Shown: positions 9,163-19,173, numbered from the stretch's first letter. The stretch is 64,000 nt of DNA from Mycetohabitans rhizoxinica HKI 454 (GCF_000198775.1 NC_014722.1:2548080-2612079), one strand, 5' to 3'. Made by a program: numbers and translations. The notes: generated by a model from the sequence alone, not told the origin.

Positions 9163-10452
9163 TCACACCAGGATCGCCTCAGGGTCGGTCTTCTCCAATT
9201 CGACCGATGCAGCCAGCAGTGCCAGCCGCGCAACAACGCCGTACATGTAGAAGCGGTTCGGCGGCGCGGCGCCAGGCTTGGCATGCACGTCCGGCAGCGC
9301 CGTATGCTCGAAGGCCAGCGGCACGAAGTGCATGCCCGGCGCGTTCAGGTTCTGATTCGGCGCACGACTCGCATGGACGCGGTAGAAGCCGCCGACCACA
9401 TAGCGGTCGATCATGTAGACGACCGGCTCGGCCACCGCCTCGTTCACGTGCTCGAACGTCTGCACGCCTTCCTGGACAATGACGTCGTGCACCTGCAGCC
9501 CTTCCTTGACGACCGCCATCCGATTGCGCTCGCGCTTGTTCAGCCCGGCAAGCTCCGATGCGTCGTGCACGGTCAGCACACCCATCCCATAAGTGCCGGC
9601 ATCGGCCTTGATCACCACGTACGGCCGATCGTCAATCCCGTACTCGCGGTATTTCTTCGCCACCTTTTTCAGCACCGCGTCGACCGCGTCGGCCAGCGCC
9701 TCGTCATGCGAGCGCTCGGTGAAATCGATGTCTGACACGCGCGTGAAGTAGGGATTGAGCATCCACGGGTCGACGCCGATGAACTTGGCGAATTTCTTGG
9801 CCACCTCGTCGTAGCAGCCGAAGTGGTTCGATTTGCGCCGCACCGCCCATCCGGCATGCAGCGGCGGCAGCAGAAACTGCTCGTGCAGGTTCTCCAGCAC
9901 GGGCGGGACACCGGCCGACAGATCGTTGTTCAACAAGATCGAGCAGGGATCGAAGTTCTTCAGCCCGAGACGGCGCGCCGAGCGCTCCAACGGCTCGACC
10001 ACCAGGCCCTGGCCGTCAGGCAGCGGCAGCGTGACAGGCTCGGTGACGGTTTCGTCCAGCGTGCCCAGCCGCACGTTCAGCCCCGCTTGGCGCATGATCG
10101 TGGCGAGCCGTGCCAGGTTGTCCAAGTAGAATGCGTTGCGCGTATGGCGCTCCGGGATCAGCAGCAGGTTCTTCGCGTCCGGGCAGATCTTCTCGATGGC
10201 CGCCATGGCGGCTTGCACGGCGAGCGGCAGCACTTCAAGGGGCAGATTGTTGAACCCGCCCGGAAACAGGTTTGTGTCGACCGGCGCGAGCTTGAAGCCG
10301 GCATTGCGCAGGTCCACCGAGCAATAGAACGGTGGCGTGTGCTCCTGCCATTCGAGGCGGAACCAGCGCTCGATCGCGGGCGTGGCGTCTAGAATCCGCC
10401 GCTCCAGGTCGAGCAGCGGACCATTGAGCGCGGTGACAAGGTGCGGAACCAT
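9163..10452 (-). CDS. gshA: Glutamate-cysteine ligase, proteobacterial (Acidithiobacillus) type
   Basis: First enzyme of glutathione synthesis, joining glutamate and cysteine with ATP. This 429-residue protein is not the E. coli-type GshA but the distinct family found in beta- and some gammaproteobacteria. Recognisable stretches are VDTNLFPGGFNNLPLE, LLIPERHTRNAFYLDNLA, the VIKADAGTYGMGVLTVHDA glycine-rich segment, and the C-terminal FYMYGVVARLALLAAS. It is followed by gshB 71 bases downstream, making a glutathione operon upstream of the PTS genes. Confidence 0.93.
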   Translation of the reverse strand: MVPHLVTALNGPLLDLERRILDATPAIERWFRLEWQEHTPPFYCSVDLRNAGFKLAPVDTNLFPGGFNNLPLEVLPLAVQAAMAAIEKICPDAKNLLLIPERHTRNAFYLDNLARLATIMRQAGLNVRLGTLDETVTEPVTLPLPDGQGLVVEPLERSARRLGLKNFDPCSILLNNDLSAGVPPVLENLHEQFLLPPLHAGWAVRRKSNHFGCYDEVAKKFAKFIGVDPWMLNPYFTRVSDIDFTERSHDEALADAVDAVLKKVAKKYREYGIDDRPYVVIKADAGTYGMGVLTVHDASELAGLNKRERNRMAVVKEGLQVHDVIVQEGVQTFEHVNEAVAEPVVYMIDRYVVGGFYRVHASRAPNQNLNAPGMHFVPLAFEHTALPDVHAKPGAAPPNRFYMYGVVARLALLAASVELEKTDPEAILV

Positions 10453-10771
10453 GGGGACTCGAGGCTTACAGGCTCAAAAAAGCAATTGTAGAGGGTTGCT
10501 TCGTTCAGGTGCAGATGTTTTGCCGCATCGCAAGGTTCACGCCAGTATCGCCGCGCCCCGCCCATGCCCGCTCTCACGACAGCGTGGAGACGGCTCAATG
10601 CGTCGAATACCGCTCGATGCAGCTTAGATACCGCTCGTACGGCCGAAGTCCAATAGAGCGAACCGGAGATAAAAAGACCCACCTCGCGGCGGGCCAAACG
10701 CTGTGCCTCTTCTCGTTGTTGCGCGACTGGCCTGCCCTCGTGTGCCCGCTGTCCGCCGGCACGCCGCAGGC
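10453..10771. other. Intergenic region between amtB and gshA
   Basis: 319 bases containing the amtB terminator at 10669-10695 and presumably the gshA promoter. Open frames here on both strands have no recognisable protein sequence. I see nothing else. Confidence 0.5.
10669..10695 (-). terminator. Rho-independent terminator after glnK-amtB
   Basis: On the minus strand GGCCCGCC, loop GCGA and GGTGGGTC form an 8-bp stem including two G-T pairs, directly followed by TTTTTAT. It lies 77 bases beyond the amtB stop, in the correct orientation to end the glnK-amtB transcript. Confidence 0.75.
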
Positions 10772-12274
10772 TCATTCGACGTGCTCGCCGTGGAGCACCA
10801 CATCCAGCCCCTCGCGTTCTTCCTCTTCGGTCACGCGCAGGCCGATAACCGCGTCGATGATCTTGAGCAGGATAAACGACACGAGGCCGCTGTAGATCAG
10901 CGTGGTGGCCACGCCCTTAAGCTGCAGGATCACGCTGCCGTCGGCGCCGCCGATATCCTTGACCGCGAACACGCCAGTGAGAATCGCGCCGATGATTCCG
11001 CCGATGCCGTGTACGCCGAATGCGTCGAGCGAATCGTCATAGCCAAGCTTATTCTTGAGCCACGTCGCCGACAGAAAACACAGCACGCCGGCCACGATGC
11101 CGATGCTCAACGCGCCCGATACGCCGACGAAGCCGGATGCAGGTGTCACCGCGACCAGACCTGCCACCGCGCCGGAGGCAATGCCAAGCACGGACGGCTT
11201 GCCTTTGCCGATCCATTCCGCGAACATCCACGCGAGCGCCGCGGCCGCCGTGGCGACCTGCGTGGTCACCATCGCGAAACCGGCGCGGCCGTCGGCGGCG
11301 AGCGCCGAGCCCGCGTTGAAGCCAAACCAACCCACCCACAACATCGCCGCACCGACCAGCGTCAGCACCAGATTGTGCGGCGCCATCGCCTCGCGGCCGT
11401 AGCCGACGCGCTTGCCCAACACCAGCGCGCAGACCAACCCGGCCATCCCCGCGTTGATATGCACGACCGTGCCGCCGGCAAAGTCAAGGATGCCTGCCGC
11501 AGACAGCCAGCCGGTCGGCTCCCACACCATATGCGCGATCGGCGAGTACACCATGATCGACCACAGGGCCATGAACACCAGCATCGCCGAAAATTTCATC
11601 CGGTCGGCGAACGCACCACAGATCAATGCCGGCGTGATGATCGCGAAAGTCATCTGGTAAGTCATGTAGACCGATTCGGGGATCGTCGTGGCCAGGTGGC
11701 TCACCGTCAGCGTGACACCCTTGTCACCCTTGATAAAGCTCATGCCCGACAGCAGCACGCGTGAGAACCCGCCGATGAACGCGTTACCGGGCGTGAAGGC
11801 CAAACTGTAGCCGAGCACCACCCAGATGATCGTCACCAAACAGGTGATTGCAAAGCTTTGCATCAGGGTCGCGAGTACGTTCTTCTTGCGCACCATGCCG
11901 CCGTAGAACAGCGCGAGCCCTGGGATCGTCATGAATAGCACGAGTGCCGTGGAGCTCAGCATCCATGCGGTATCGCCGGCGTTGATCTTCGATGCGTCAA
12001 GAACCACCGGTGCCATCGGCGCGGCGGGCGCGCCGGCTGCCTGTTCGCCACTGGCGCCAATGGCTGGCGCCGCGCCCGACGCTTCGGCAGCGCACGCCAC
12101 TGGGGCAAAGACCGGCGCCGCGCTGGCAGCATGGACCGTATTCGTCGCGCTGGACACGAGCACGGACGCCGCAACAGCACCCGACGCGCCATCGGCCAAC
12201 GCCAGCGCCCAGAGCCCGATGCCGGCCGCCAACAGCGACACGCCCATCAGAAATTTCCTCAAAGTCTTACGCAT
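10772..12274 (-). CDS. amtB: Ammonium transporter AmtB
   Basis: Inner-membrane ammonium channel of 500 residues. A signal-like first helix is followed by a long Ala-rich segment (about residues 35-95), then the eleven-helix Amt core: DTAWMLSSTALVLFMTIPGLALFYGGM, GGTVVHINAGMAGLVCAL with a pore histidine, and DDSLDAFGVHGIGGIIGAILTG with the second conserved His. The ATG at 12272-12274 has AGAGGGA upstream; a longer in-frame start overlaps glnK and is rejected. It lies 71 bases after glnK, the usual pairing in which GlnK closes AmtB when nitrogen is plentiful. Confidence 0.95.
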   Translation of the reverse strand: MRKTLRKFLMGVSLLAAGIGLWALALADGASGAVAASVLVSSATNTVHAASAAPVFAPVACAAEASGAAPAIGASGEQAAGAPAAPMAPVVLDASKINAGDTAWMLSSTALVLFMTIPGLALFYGGMVRKKNVLATLMQSFAITCLVTIIWVVLGYSLAFTPGNAFIGGFSRVLLSGMSFIKGDKGVTLTVSHLATTIPESVYMTYQMTFAIITPALICGAFADRMKFSAMLVFMALWSIMVYSPIAHMVWEPTGWLSAAGILDFAGGTVVHINAGMAGLVCALVLGKRVGYGREAMAPHNLVLTLVGAAMLWVGWFGFNAGSALAADGRAGFAMVTTQVATAAAALAWMFAEWIGKGKPSVLGIASGAVAGLVAVTPASGFVGVSGALSIGIVAGVLCFLSATWLKNKLGYDDSLDAFGVHGIGGIIGAILTGVFAVKDIGGADGSVILQLKGVATTLIYSGLVSFILLKIIDAVIGLRVTEEEEREGLDVVLHGEHVE

Positions 12275-12345
12275 AGTGGTCCCTCTTGTTCCTGGCCCTG
12301 AGTTCGCATTCGCTTGCAGGCGCTGCGCGGCCCCGGCATCTTGCG

Positions 12346-13071
<726 letters not shown>

Positions 13072-13329
13072 ATGAAACAGCCAAACGACATGTTCAACGA
13101 CTTGCAGGCCCGCTTCAGTGAAATGCTGAAAAACTCGCCGGCGAAGGATGTCGAGCGCAACGTCAAGGCGATGCTGTCGCAAGGCTTCTCCAAGCTGGAT
13201 CTGGTCACGCGCGAGGAATTCGACACCCAGGCTCAGGTGCTGGCCCGCACCCGGCTCAGGCTCGAGGAACTGGAGCGGCGTGTGGCCGAGCTAGAGCAGA
13301 AGTTGGCCACGCGCGCAGACAGCGTGTAG
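13072..13329 (+). CDS. ubiK: Ubiquinone biosynthesis accessory factor UbiK (BMFP family)
   Basis: 85-residue protein of the YqiC/BMFP family, which helps the ubiquinone-synthesis enzymes with lipid intermediates. It begins MKQPNDMFNDLQARFSEML, has LDLVTREEFDTQAQVL in the middle and a C-terminal coiled coil (about residues 55-80, LRLEELERRVAELEQKL). GAGGA lies immediately before an ATG at 13066, too close for that start, so I use the ATG at 13072. comM follows on the same strand. Confidence 0.88.
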   Translation: MKQPNDMFNDLQARFSEMLKNSPAKDVERNVKAMLSQGFSKLDLVTREEFDTQAQVLARTRLRLEELERRVAELEQKLATRADSV

Positions 13330-13383
13330 GCGCGCAAGCTCCCAGACATCACGATCGGCGGCGACATGCCGCAAGGAAGCGCC

Positions 13384-14916
13384 ATGTCGCTAGCCGTGGT
13401 CCGCAGCCGCGCGCCGTTGCACGCGCTCGCGCCCGAAGTCACTGTTGAAGTCCATTTGGCAAACGGCCTGCCGTCGTTTGCGATCGTCGGGTTGCCTGAC
13501 CTGGAAGTGCGTGAGAGCCGTGAGCGGGTTCGGGCTGCCTTGGCGCATTGCGGTTTCGACGTGCCCGTGCGGCGAATCACCGTCAACCTGGCCCCGGCAG
13601 ACTTGCCGAAGGAATCCGGACGCTTCGATTTGCCGATTGCACTGGGCATCCTGGCCGCGAGCGGGCAATTGCCGGGCGATGCACTGACCGGCCGCGAGTT
13701 CGCCGGCGAATTGTCGCTCAGCGGCGCGCTGCGGCCGGTCCGGGGCGCGTTCGCGATGGCGTGCGGCACCGCGAGACAGGCTGGCCCCGGCGCAGCGTGC
13801 CCGGAACTGTACGTGCCGTTGGACAATGCGGCGGAAGCCGCGCTAGCGCCAGGCGTGGCCGTATTTGGGGCCGCCGACTTGGCCGCGCTCGTCGCGCATC
13901 TGAAGGGCGAGCCCGAGGCGCGCATCAAGCGCGCGCAGCCGTGCGGCGTCGCCGTGCCCGCGCAACGCGCACCGGATATGGCCGATATAATCGGCCAACC
14001 TGCCGCGCGCCGGGCGCTGGAGATCGCCGCCGCCGGCTCGCATCACATGCTGATGGTGGGACCGCCTGGCGCCGGCAAATCGATGCTGGCGCAACGCCTG
14101 CCGGGCATACTGCCACCGATGTCGGACGACGACGCGCTGGCCTGTGCGATGCTGCTATCTGCCAGCGGCCGCGGCTTCACGGCGGCAGACTGGGGGCGCC
14201 GTCCATTTCGCGCGCCGCATCACAGCGCGAGCGCCGCCGCGTTGGTCGGCGGCTACAACCCGCCGCGCCCCGGCGAAATTACGCTGGCGCACCTGGGCGT
14301 ACTGTTCCTCGATGAACTGCCCGAGTTTAGCCGAGCGGTGCTGGAGACCCTTCGCGAGCCGCTCGAAACTGGCAGGATCACGATTTCTCGAGCTGCGACA
14401 CAAACCGACTTTCCCGCCACATGTCAACTGGTGGCCGCGATGAACCCGTGCCCTTGTGGCTTGCGTGGCGATCCACTAGGGCGGTGCCGGTGCACGCCCG
14501 GCCAGATCGCCCGCTATGTCGGCAGGCTGTCCGGGCCACTGCTCGACCGGATCGACATCGTTATCGACGTGCCTTCGCTGTCGGCCGCCGAACTCGCCCG
14601 CCGCACCGGCACGCGCGGCGAAGCGAGCTACGCGGTCGCGGCGCGTGTGCGGCACGCGCGCGAACGTCAATTAGCACGCCAGCATAAGGCCAATTGCGCG
14701 TTGAATGCCGAGGACCTCCATCGCTGGTGTCCGCTCGATCCACACAGCGAAGCGTTACTGCAGACCTGCGGCGAGCGCCTGGGGTGGTCGGGGCGTGCCT
14801 TCGACAAGGTGCGCCGCGTTGCGCGCACCATCGCCGACCTTGATCTAAGCGATGACGTGCTCGCTGTCCACGTCGGCGAGGCGGTGCAATACCGGCGCGC
14901 GTCGATCATGGTCTGA
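13384..14916 (+). CDS. comM: YifB/ComM family Mg-chelatase-like AAA+ ATPase
   Basis: 510-residue AAA+ helicase-like protein. In naturally competent bacteria ComM drives branch migration of incoming DNA. The N-terminal domain (LPSFAIVGLPDLEVRESRERV) is followed by Walker A GPPGAGKS at residues 226-233, Walker B VLFLDELPEF, a CPCGLRGDP zinc-like turn and the C-terminal SGRAFDKVRRVARTIADL. The ATG at 13384 is chosen over one six codons upstream because MSLAVVRSRA is the usual family start. It is complete, unlike several other genes here. Confidence 0.92.
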   Translation: MSLAVVRSRAPLHALAPEVTVEVHLANGLPSFAIVGLPDLEVRESRERVRAALAHCGFDVPVRRITVNLAPADLPKESGRFDLPIALGILAASGQLPGDALTGREFAGELSLSGALRPVRGAFAMACGTARQAGPGAACPELYVPLDNAAEAALAPGVAVFGAADLAALVAHLKGEPEARIKRAQPCGVAVPAQRAPDMADIIGQPAARRALEIAAAGSHHMLMVGPPGAGKSMLAQRLPGILPPMSDDDALACAMLLSASGRGFTAADWGRRPFRAPHHSASAAALVGGYNPPRPGEITLAHLGVLFLDELPEFSRAVLETLREPLETGRITISRAATQTDFPATCQLVAAMNPCPCGLRGDPLGRCRCTPGQIARYVGRLSGPLLDRIDIVIDVPSLSAAELARRTGTRGEASYAVAARVRHARERQLARQHKANCALNAEDLHRWCPLDPHSEALLQTCGERLGWSGRAFDKVRRVARTIADLDLSDDVLAVHVGEAVQYRRASIMV

Positions 14917-15034
14917 TCCTGCCTGCGACTCACAGCCGCACGCCGGTCGCATGCGGGCCATAGCCCACCCCGAGCACGCCGGCTTGCGGGAATTCAGCCC
15001 AAAAACGAAACGCCGGGCGAAAACAAGCCTTGAC

Positions 15035-15043
15035 TTATACACA
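15035..15043 (+). promoter_or_regulatory. DnaA-box-like site TTATACACA
   Basis: TTATACACA matches the DnaA box consensus TTATNCACA exactly. A second match lies 180 bases away in the same intergenic region. A nine-base match alone is weak evidence; the pair makes it worth recording. Confidence 0.4.
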
Positions 15044-15214
15044 TCTGTTTTGATAGCGGCAACGCTTGTGGGCCGAATCCGGCAGATCTCCGACGGTTTA
15101 CCGCAAACCCATGAAAATAAAGGAAATGCATCCGCTGCCTGGAATCATGCCCACCCCGATGCGGCGACGTCGCAGCGTGCTCCCGGTCCGCGACCCGGAT
15201 ACTTTTCAACAAAG

Positions 15215-15233
15215 TTATCCACAGGGCATGTGG
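15215..15233. promoter_or_regulatory. DnaA-box-like site TTATCCACA with inverted partner
   Basis: TTATCCACA is the strongest form of the DnaA box. It is followed after five bases by TGTGGACAG, an inverted copy with two mismatches, so TCCACA and TGTGGA form a perfect six-base palindrome. It lies at the 3' ends of two converging genes, so control of transcription initiation at this spot is not obvious. Confidence 0.45.
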
Positions 15234-15348
15234 ACAGTATGAAAACTCAATAAAAATCGCATGGTTAGTGCCCATAGCTCGTTTGAAACATCAACAGCGG
15301 TGCGCAGCACAACCGCGAAGATTCCCGGCTATTGAAAAAAGCAGGACC

Positions 15349-15894
15349 TCAATCCACCTTCAACGACGCAAAGAACTGTTCCAGTTGCACCGGGTCAGGC
15401 TCGCGCGTGGACACGACCGCCGCCTGGTACACGCGCCGATCGCGCGCAACAAATTGCGCGTGGATCGTGCGCTGCTCCTGTGTTTGTCTATGGGCTACCG
15501 GACCGGCCACATCCATCGCGATGCGCGATTTATCCCCGGCGTCATGGCTGCCTGGAATCCGAACTACGTGCAATACGGGCTGCGCCCCGACGTTGCGCGC
15601 CAGACCGCTTTGCAGGTACGTCAGCACTTGCGCACGAAGCATGGGATCATCGGCGGGAAGCGCTACGACACCCACGGCGAACATCGCGTCGCCGACCTTC
15701 GCCGTTTGCATCTGCATCTTCAGCGCGTGCCCGGCAATCGTGAGCACGCGCTCGTTAAGCAACGGCTTAGCCGGCAGCATCACCGTATAGTGGCCCTCGT
15801 CGTTACGCACCGTGCGCCAGTCGAATTGCGGCGAACAAGCGGTGGTCAGCAGCGCAATAGCTAAGATTACCCAACAGAAACGTCGGTTTAACAT
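15349..15894 (-). CDS. Putative lipoprotein, function unknown
   Basis: Starting at the ATG at 15892-15894 the 181-residue product has a lipoprotein signal peptide with the lipobox LTTAC (Cys20), then a compact domain (FDWRTVRNDEGHYTVMLPAKP, VGVVALPADDPMLRAQVL, and YQAAVVSTREPDPVQLEQFFASLKVD at the end). I do not recognise the family. Similar small lipoproteins with a C-terminal FFxSLK motif are common in Burkholderia, which is inference. Longer in-frame starts would bury the signal peptide. It is expected at the outer membrane. Confidence 0.75.
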   Translation of the reverse strand: MLNRRFCWVILAIALLTTACSPQFDWRTVRNDEGHYTVMLPAKPLLNERVLTIAGHALKMQMQTAKVGDAMFAVGVVALPADDPMLRAQVLTYLQSGLARNVGAQPVLHVVRIPGSHDAGDKSRIAMDVAGPVAHRQTQEQRTIHAQFVARDRRVYQAAVVSTREPDPVQLEQFFASLKVD

Positions 15895-16093
15895 TAAATT
15901 AGCCCTCATCGCGCAGCCACGGTCGGAGATCGGCGCGGCATCGCGCAAAAACGACGATTATCGCCGACGCGCCGATCAGGCCGCAGCAGGCACGCCCATG
16001 TCACGGATGCTGCGAATCAGCGATAGAATGTCAGCTATTGTTGTCATGCTATCCGGCGACGCCACCGGCGTCGCGTCAGCCGAAAAAACGCCG

Positions 16094-16609
16094 ATGCGCC
16101 AGCCCGCCACTTCCCGCCCATCCCGCTTATGGATCGCAGCCGCGCTCGTTGCCGTTGCGCTAGCCGTGGGTGCGTATTTCGCTTTTAACACACACAAGCA
16201 GGCACCCGTTGCGAGCTTCACGCTGCTGTCTGGTCAGAAGCTGAGCACCGCGGACCTGAAGGGCAAGGTCTATCTGGTCAATTTCTGGGCGACCAGTTGC
16301 GACACGTGCGTGAAGGAAATGCCGCAGATGGTCGACACGTACAACCGGTTCAAGGACAAGGGCCTCGAATTCGTTGCCGTCGCGATGCAATACGATCCGC
16401 CGATGTACGTGGCCAATTATGCGCAAACGCGGCAACTGCCGTTCAAGGTGGCGATGGACGATGGTTCCGCCGCCAAACAGTTTGGCAACGTCCAGTTGAC
16501 ACCGACCACGTTCGTGATCAGCCGCGACGGCCAGATCCTGAAACGTTATGTCGGTCCGCCGCAATTCGCAGAACTCAACCAGTTGCTGGAAAAAGCGCTG
16601 GCAGCCTGA
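16094..16609 (+). CDS. TlpA-family thiol-disulfide oxidoreductase
   Basis: 171-residue membrane-anchored periplasmic thioredoxin-like protein. A single helix at about residues 12-30 is followed by the TlpA/ResA fold with the active site WATSCDTC (Cys69, Cys72), the cis-proline region LTPTTFVISRDGQILKRYVG and a C-terminal helix. Family members keep periplasmic cysteines reduced, for example in cytochrome c maturation; the partner here is unknown. I chose the ATG at 16094 (MRQPATSRPSRLW), which gives a short cytoplasmic tail. The gene's last codons are the first unit of a degenerate tandem repeat that follows. Confidence 0.88.
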   Translation: MRQPATSRPSRLWIAAALVAVALAVGAYFAFNTHKQAPVASFTLLSGQKLSTADLKGKVYLVNFWATSCDTCVKEMPQMVDTYNRFKDKGLEFVAVAMQYDPPMYVANYAQTRQLPFKVAMDDGSAAKQFGNVQLTPTTFVISRDGQILKRYVGPPQFAELNQLLEKALAA

Positions 16610-16725
16610 CGACAGCTCGACGTCGGCAGCCTAACGACAGGCCAACTCGGTAGTCTGACAATAGGCTAGTGCTGGCAGCCTGATGATAGGCCAGCGCTGA
16701 CAACTCGGCGGACTGGCCAACGCTG
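16601..16725 (+). repeat. Degenerate 24-26 bp tandem repeat at the 3' end of the TlpA gene
   Basis: Units of about 25 bp begin at 16601, 16626, 16650 and 16675, with a weaker fifth at 16700. Most start GCAGCCTGA or a close variant and contain CGACAGG or GATAGGCCA. The first unit includes the last two codons and stop of the thioredoxin gene (GCA GCC TGA), so the array appears to have grown from the gene's own 3' end. Units differ at several positions, so the expansion is not recent. Confidence 0.7.
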
Positions 16726-16838
16726 GCGAGATCAGACGGCAAAGCCGGCGTGGGCAACCAGACGAGACCGACTGGCGCTGCCGAGACGACACACCCCGGC
16801 CGAGCCCGCTCCCCCGGTTCACGACGGCGCCCGCTCCC

Positions 16839-17855
16839 TTAGCCCGCGACGACGCCCGCACCTTGCGCTTGTACGTCTGCGTGATAGCTAGAGCGCACCA
16901 TCGCGCCGACGGCCGCGTGCGTGAAACCCATCGCATAGGCTTCTCGCTCGTACATCTTGAAGGTGTCCGGATGCACGTAGGCACGCACCGGCAGATGGTG
17001 CTCCGAGGGTTGCAGATACTGGCCGATCGTCAGCATATCGACATCGTGCGCCCGCAAGTCACGCATCACCTGCAGGATCTCCTCCTCGGTTTCGCCGAGC
17101 CCGACCATCAGCCCGGACTTGGTTGCGACGTCCGGATGTAGCGCCTTGAAGTCCTTCAACAGTTTCAATGAATGTGCGTAGTCGGAGCCTGGACGCGCTT
17201 CTTTGTATAGTCGCGGCACGGTTTCGAGATTGTGGTTCATCACGTCCGGCGGCGCGGCGTTAAGAATGGCCAGCGCGCGGTCCAACCGGCCTCGGAAGTC
17301 CGGTGTCAGGATCTCGATCTGGGTTTGCGGCGACAGCTCCCGCACCTGCCGGATACACTCGACAAAGTGTCCAGCGCCGCCATCGCGCAAGTCGTCGCGG
17401 TCCACACTAGTGATCACGACGTAGCGCAGCTTGAGCGCGCCGATGGTACGCGCCAGGTTCACCGGCTCTTCGGCGTCCAGCGGATCCGGCCGCCCGTGCC
17501 CGACGTCGCAGAACGGGCAACGGCGCGTGCACTTGTCGCCCATGATCATGAACGTCGCCGTCCCCTTGCCGAAGCATTCGCCGATATTCGGGCAACTGGC
17601 TTCCTCGCAAACCGTGTGCAGGTTGTGCTCGCGCAGAATCTGCTTGATTTCGTAAAAGCGGGAATTGCCGGTCGCGGCCTTCACACGGATCCAATCCGGC
17701 TTCTTCAGCTTCTCGATCGGCACGACCTTGATCGGAATCCGCGAGGTCTTGGCCTGGGCCTTCTGCTTCGCGCTCGGATCGTAGGTGGTGGAAGAGCCGT
17801 GCGCCGCAGACGCGGCGATGATGGTGGCGGAGGGGTCGGGAACAGCAGTCGTCAT
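16839..17855 (-). CDS. lipA: Lipoyl synthase
   Basis: Radical-SAM enzyme that inserts two sulfurs into protein-bound octanoyl groups. The 338-residue protein has [13 protein letters not shown] for the auxiliary [4Fe-4S] cluster, CTRRCPFC for the radical-SAM cluster, [24 protein letters not shown] and the C-terminal RSSYHA. The ATG at 17853-17855 ([11 protein letters not shown]) is preferred; earlier in-frame starts reach into lipB. Its normal substrate-supplying partner, LipB, is encoded just upstream but is frameshifted, so LipA may depend on salvaged octanoate or lipoate. Confidence 0.94.
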   Translation of the reverse strand: MTTAVPDPSATIIAASAAHGSSTTYDPSAKQKAQAKTSRIPIKVVPIEKLKKPDWIRVKAATGNSRFYEIKQILREHNLHTVCEEASCPNIGECFGKGTATFMIMGDKCTRRCPFCDVGHGRPDPLDAEEPVNLARTIGALKLRYVVITSVDRDDLRDGGAGHFVECIRQVRELSPQTQIEILTPDFRGRLDRALAILNAAPPDVMNHNLETVPRLYKEARPGSDYAHSLKLLKDFKALHPDVATKSGLMVGLGETEEEILQVMRDLRAHDVDMLTIGQYLQPSEHHLPVRAYVHPDTFKMYEREAYAMGFTHAAVGAMVRSSYHADVQAQGAGVVAG

Positions 17856-17889
17856 GTCGAAATCCAGTGCAGTGGCAGCCGCATCCTGC

Positions 17890-18646
17890 TCAGCCGGCCA
17901 CGGAGTTGCCCCTTTCGCGTGCTGCATCGGACGATGCAGCAACTGCGACCGGCGGCAGGTTGCCAGTTAGCCGCTCAGCGAGTGTTCGCGCCACGTCGTG
18001 CCAATGCGCCGACACGCCGAGCGAAGCCATGTCGATGGTTTCAAGACCGACATAGCCACATGGGTTGATGTCGCGAAACGGCTTCAGATCCATCCGTACG
18101 TTAAGACTCACACCATGGTACGAACAGCCATTGCGGATTTTCAGGCCAAGCGCTGCGATCTTCGCGCCGGCATGGCGATGCACGGCGGATCCGGCGGCGA
18201 CATAGATGCCCGGCGCACCGGCCCGACGCTCACCGACTAGATTATACGCTGCCAGCGTGTCGATCACCGCCTGCTCGATGTGCGTCACCAGGTCGCGCAC
18301 CCCATAGCCGGCGGCGCCGCAAGTCGATCAACAGGTATGCGACGACCTGGCCCGGCCCGTGGTAGGTAATCTGTCCGCCGCGATCGACCTGGACCAGTGC
18401 GATACCGCTATGCGCGGCCAGCAGATGGGCCGGATCGCCGGCTTGGCCCAGCGTGTAAACCGGCGGGTGCTCGACTAGCCAGATTTCATCCGTAGTGAGT
18501 AGCGTGCGTGCGGCAGTGAACGCGCGCATCGCGTCGAAGCTCGCTTCGTAGGGCTCGAGGCCACGCCAGCGCACGGCGACGTCGTTGGACATCGCCGCGA
18601 ACGCGACAGATTCAGCGCTGGATTCAAATAACGGCACGGGCATCAT
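17890..18646 (-). pseudogene. lipB: Octanoyltransferase LipB, +1 frameshift
   Basis: LipB moves octanoyl groups from acyl carrier protein to lipoate-dependent enzymes. The first frame reads [19 protein letters not shown] and [24 protein letters not shown]. The second continues [21 protein letters not shown] and [21 protein letters not shown], which carries the catalytic Lys and Cys. The break is at about 18308-18316: removing one C restores [14 protein letters not shown], the family sequence, and a 251-residue protein. Nothing else in the gene looks decayed, so either a recent inactivation or a base error is possible. The start is uncertain; an ATG at 18590-18592 (MSNDVAVRW) is an alternative. 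Confidence 0.87.
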
Positions 18647-18690
18647 CCCGTCAGTTTACCGAAAAGCGGGCCCGCCCGTGCCTGCGACGA

Positions 18691-19017
18691 TCAAACTGAC
18701 AGCCATCCGGTATGCCAGCCGAGCCGGCTAGCGGACAGCCGTCGCGACCACCATGACGCAATACGTTGGGTATAGTGAGGGCGCAGGGCCACGGTCACCC
18801 GCGCCGTGCGCGTGCCTTCGGTGCCGAGCCACATCAACTCGCCGGGCCGCAGCGACAGCGATTCACCCGGGGCCACCCAATAGTCGTGCTCGTCCGCGCT
18901 GCGGGTGATCCAAACGCGCTCGCCTTCGATGGTGAGCGCCACGCCCCGGCTCACGCGCAACGGCACGGTCTGCCCGGGTTGAACTTCGAACGTGATGGTT
19001 GAATAAAGGGGTTTCAT
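18691..19017 (-). CDS. DUF2917 domain protein
   Basis: 108-residue protein of unknown function. From the ATG at 19015-19017 (AGGAG about 8 bases upstream) it reads MKPLYSTITFEVQPGQTVPL, then a beta-rich cupin-like domain with RVWITRSADEHDYWVAPGESL, which is characteristic of DUF2917, and a basic C-terminal tail. The longer in-frame start adds 57 unlikely residues. It is divergent from a LysR-type gene, an arrangement that often means control by that regulator. Confidence 0.82.
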   Translation of the reverse strand: MKPLYSTITFEVQPGQTVPLRVSRGVALTIEGERVWITRSADEHDYWVAPGESLSLRPGELMWLGTEGTRTARVTVALRPHYTQRIASWWSRRLSASRLGWHTGWLSV

Positions 19018-19173
19018 CGTACGCTCCTGCCCACGCCCGGAATGCGCCAGAATAACTAGAATCGTAGCGATGGCCGGCCATGGCGCAAAACGATGTTTTT
19101 TCGCCGTCTTGTGAGCATAATTAACAAGCGCCGCGGCACTGCGACGCACGCCACGCACCGGGGGGAAAGCGCC

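Larger units (their letters stand above)
14917..15348. other. Intergenic region with DnaA-box-like sites
   Basis: 432 bases between comM and a convergent lipoprotein gene. No conserved reading frame is visible. It holds two matches to the DnaA box and an inverted repeat of the second (separate entries), in a stretch richer in A and T than its neighbours. Confidence 0.55.

Noticed and set aside
10703..11764. Long open frame antisense to amtB (353 codons)
   Set aside because: It lies fully opposite a well-supported transporter, is rich in Arg, His and Gln, and has no domain; typical shadow of GC-rich codon use.
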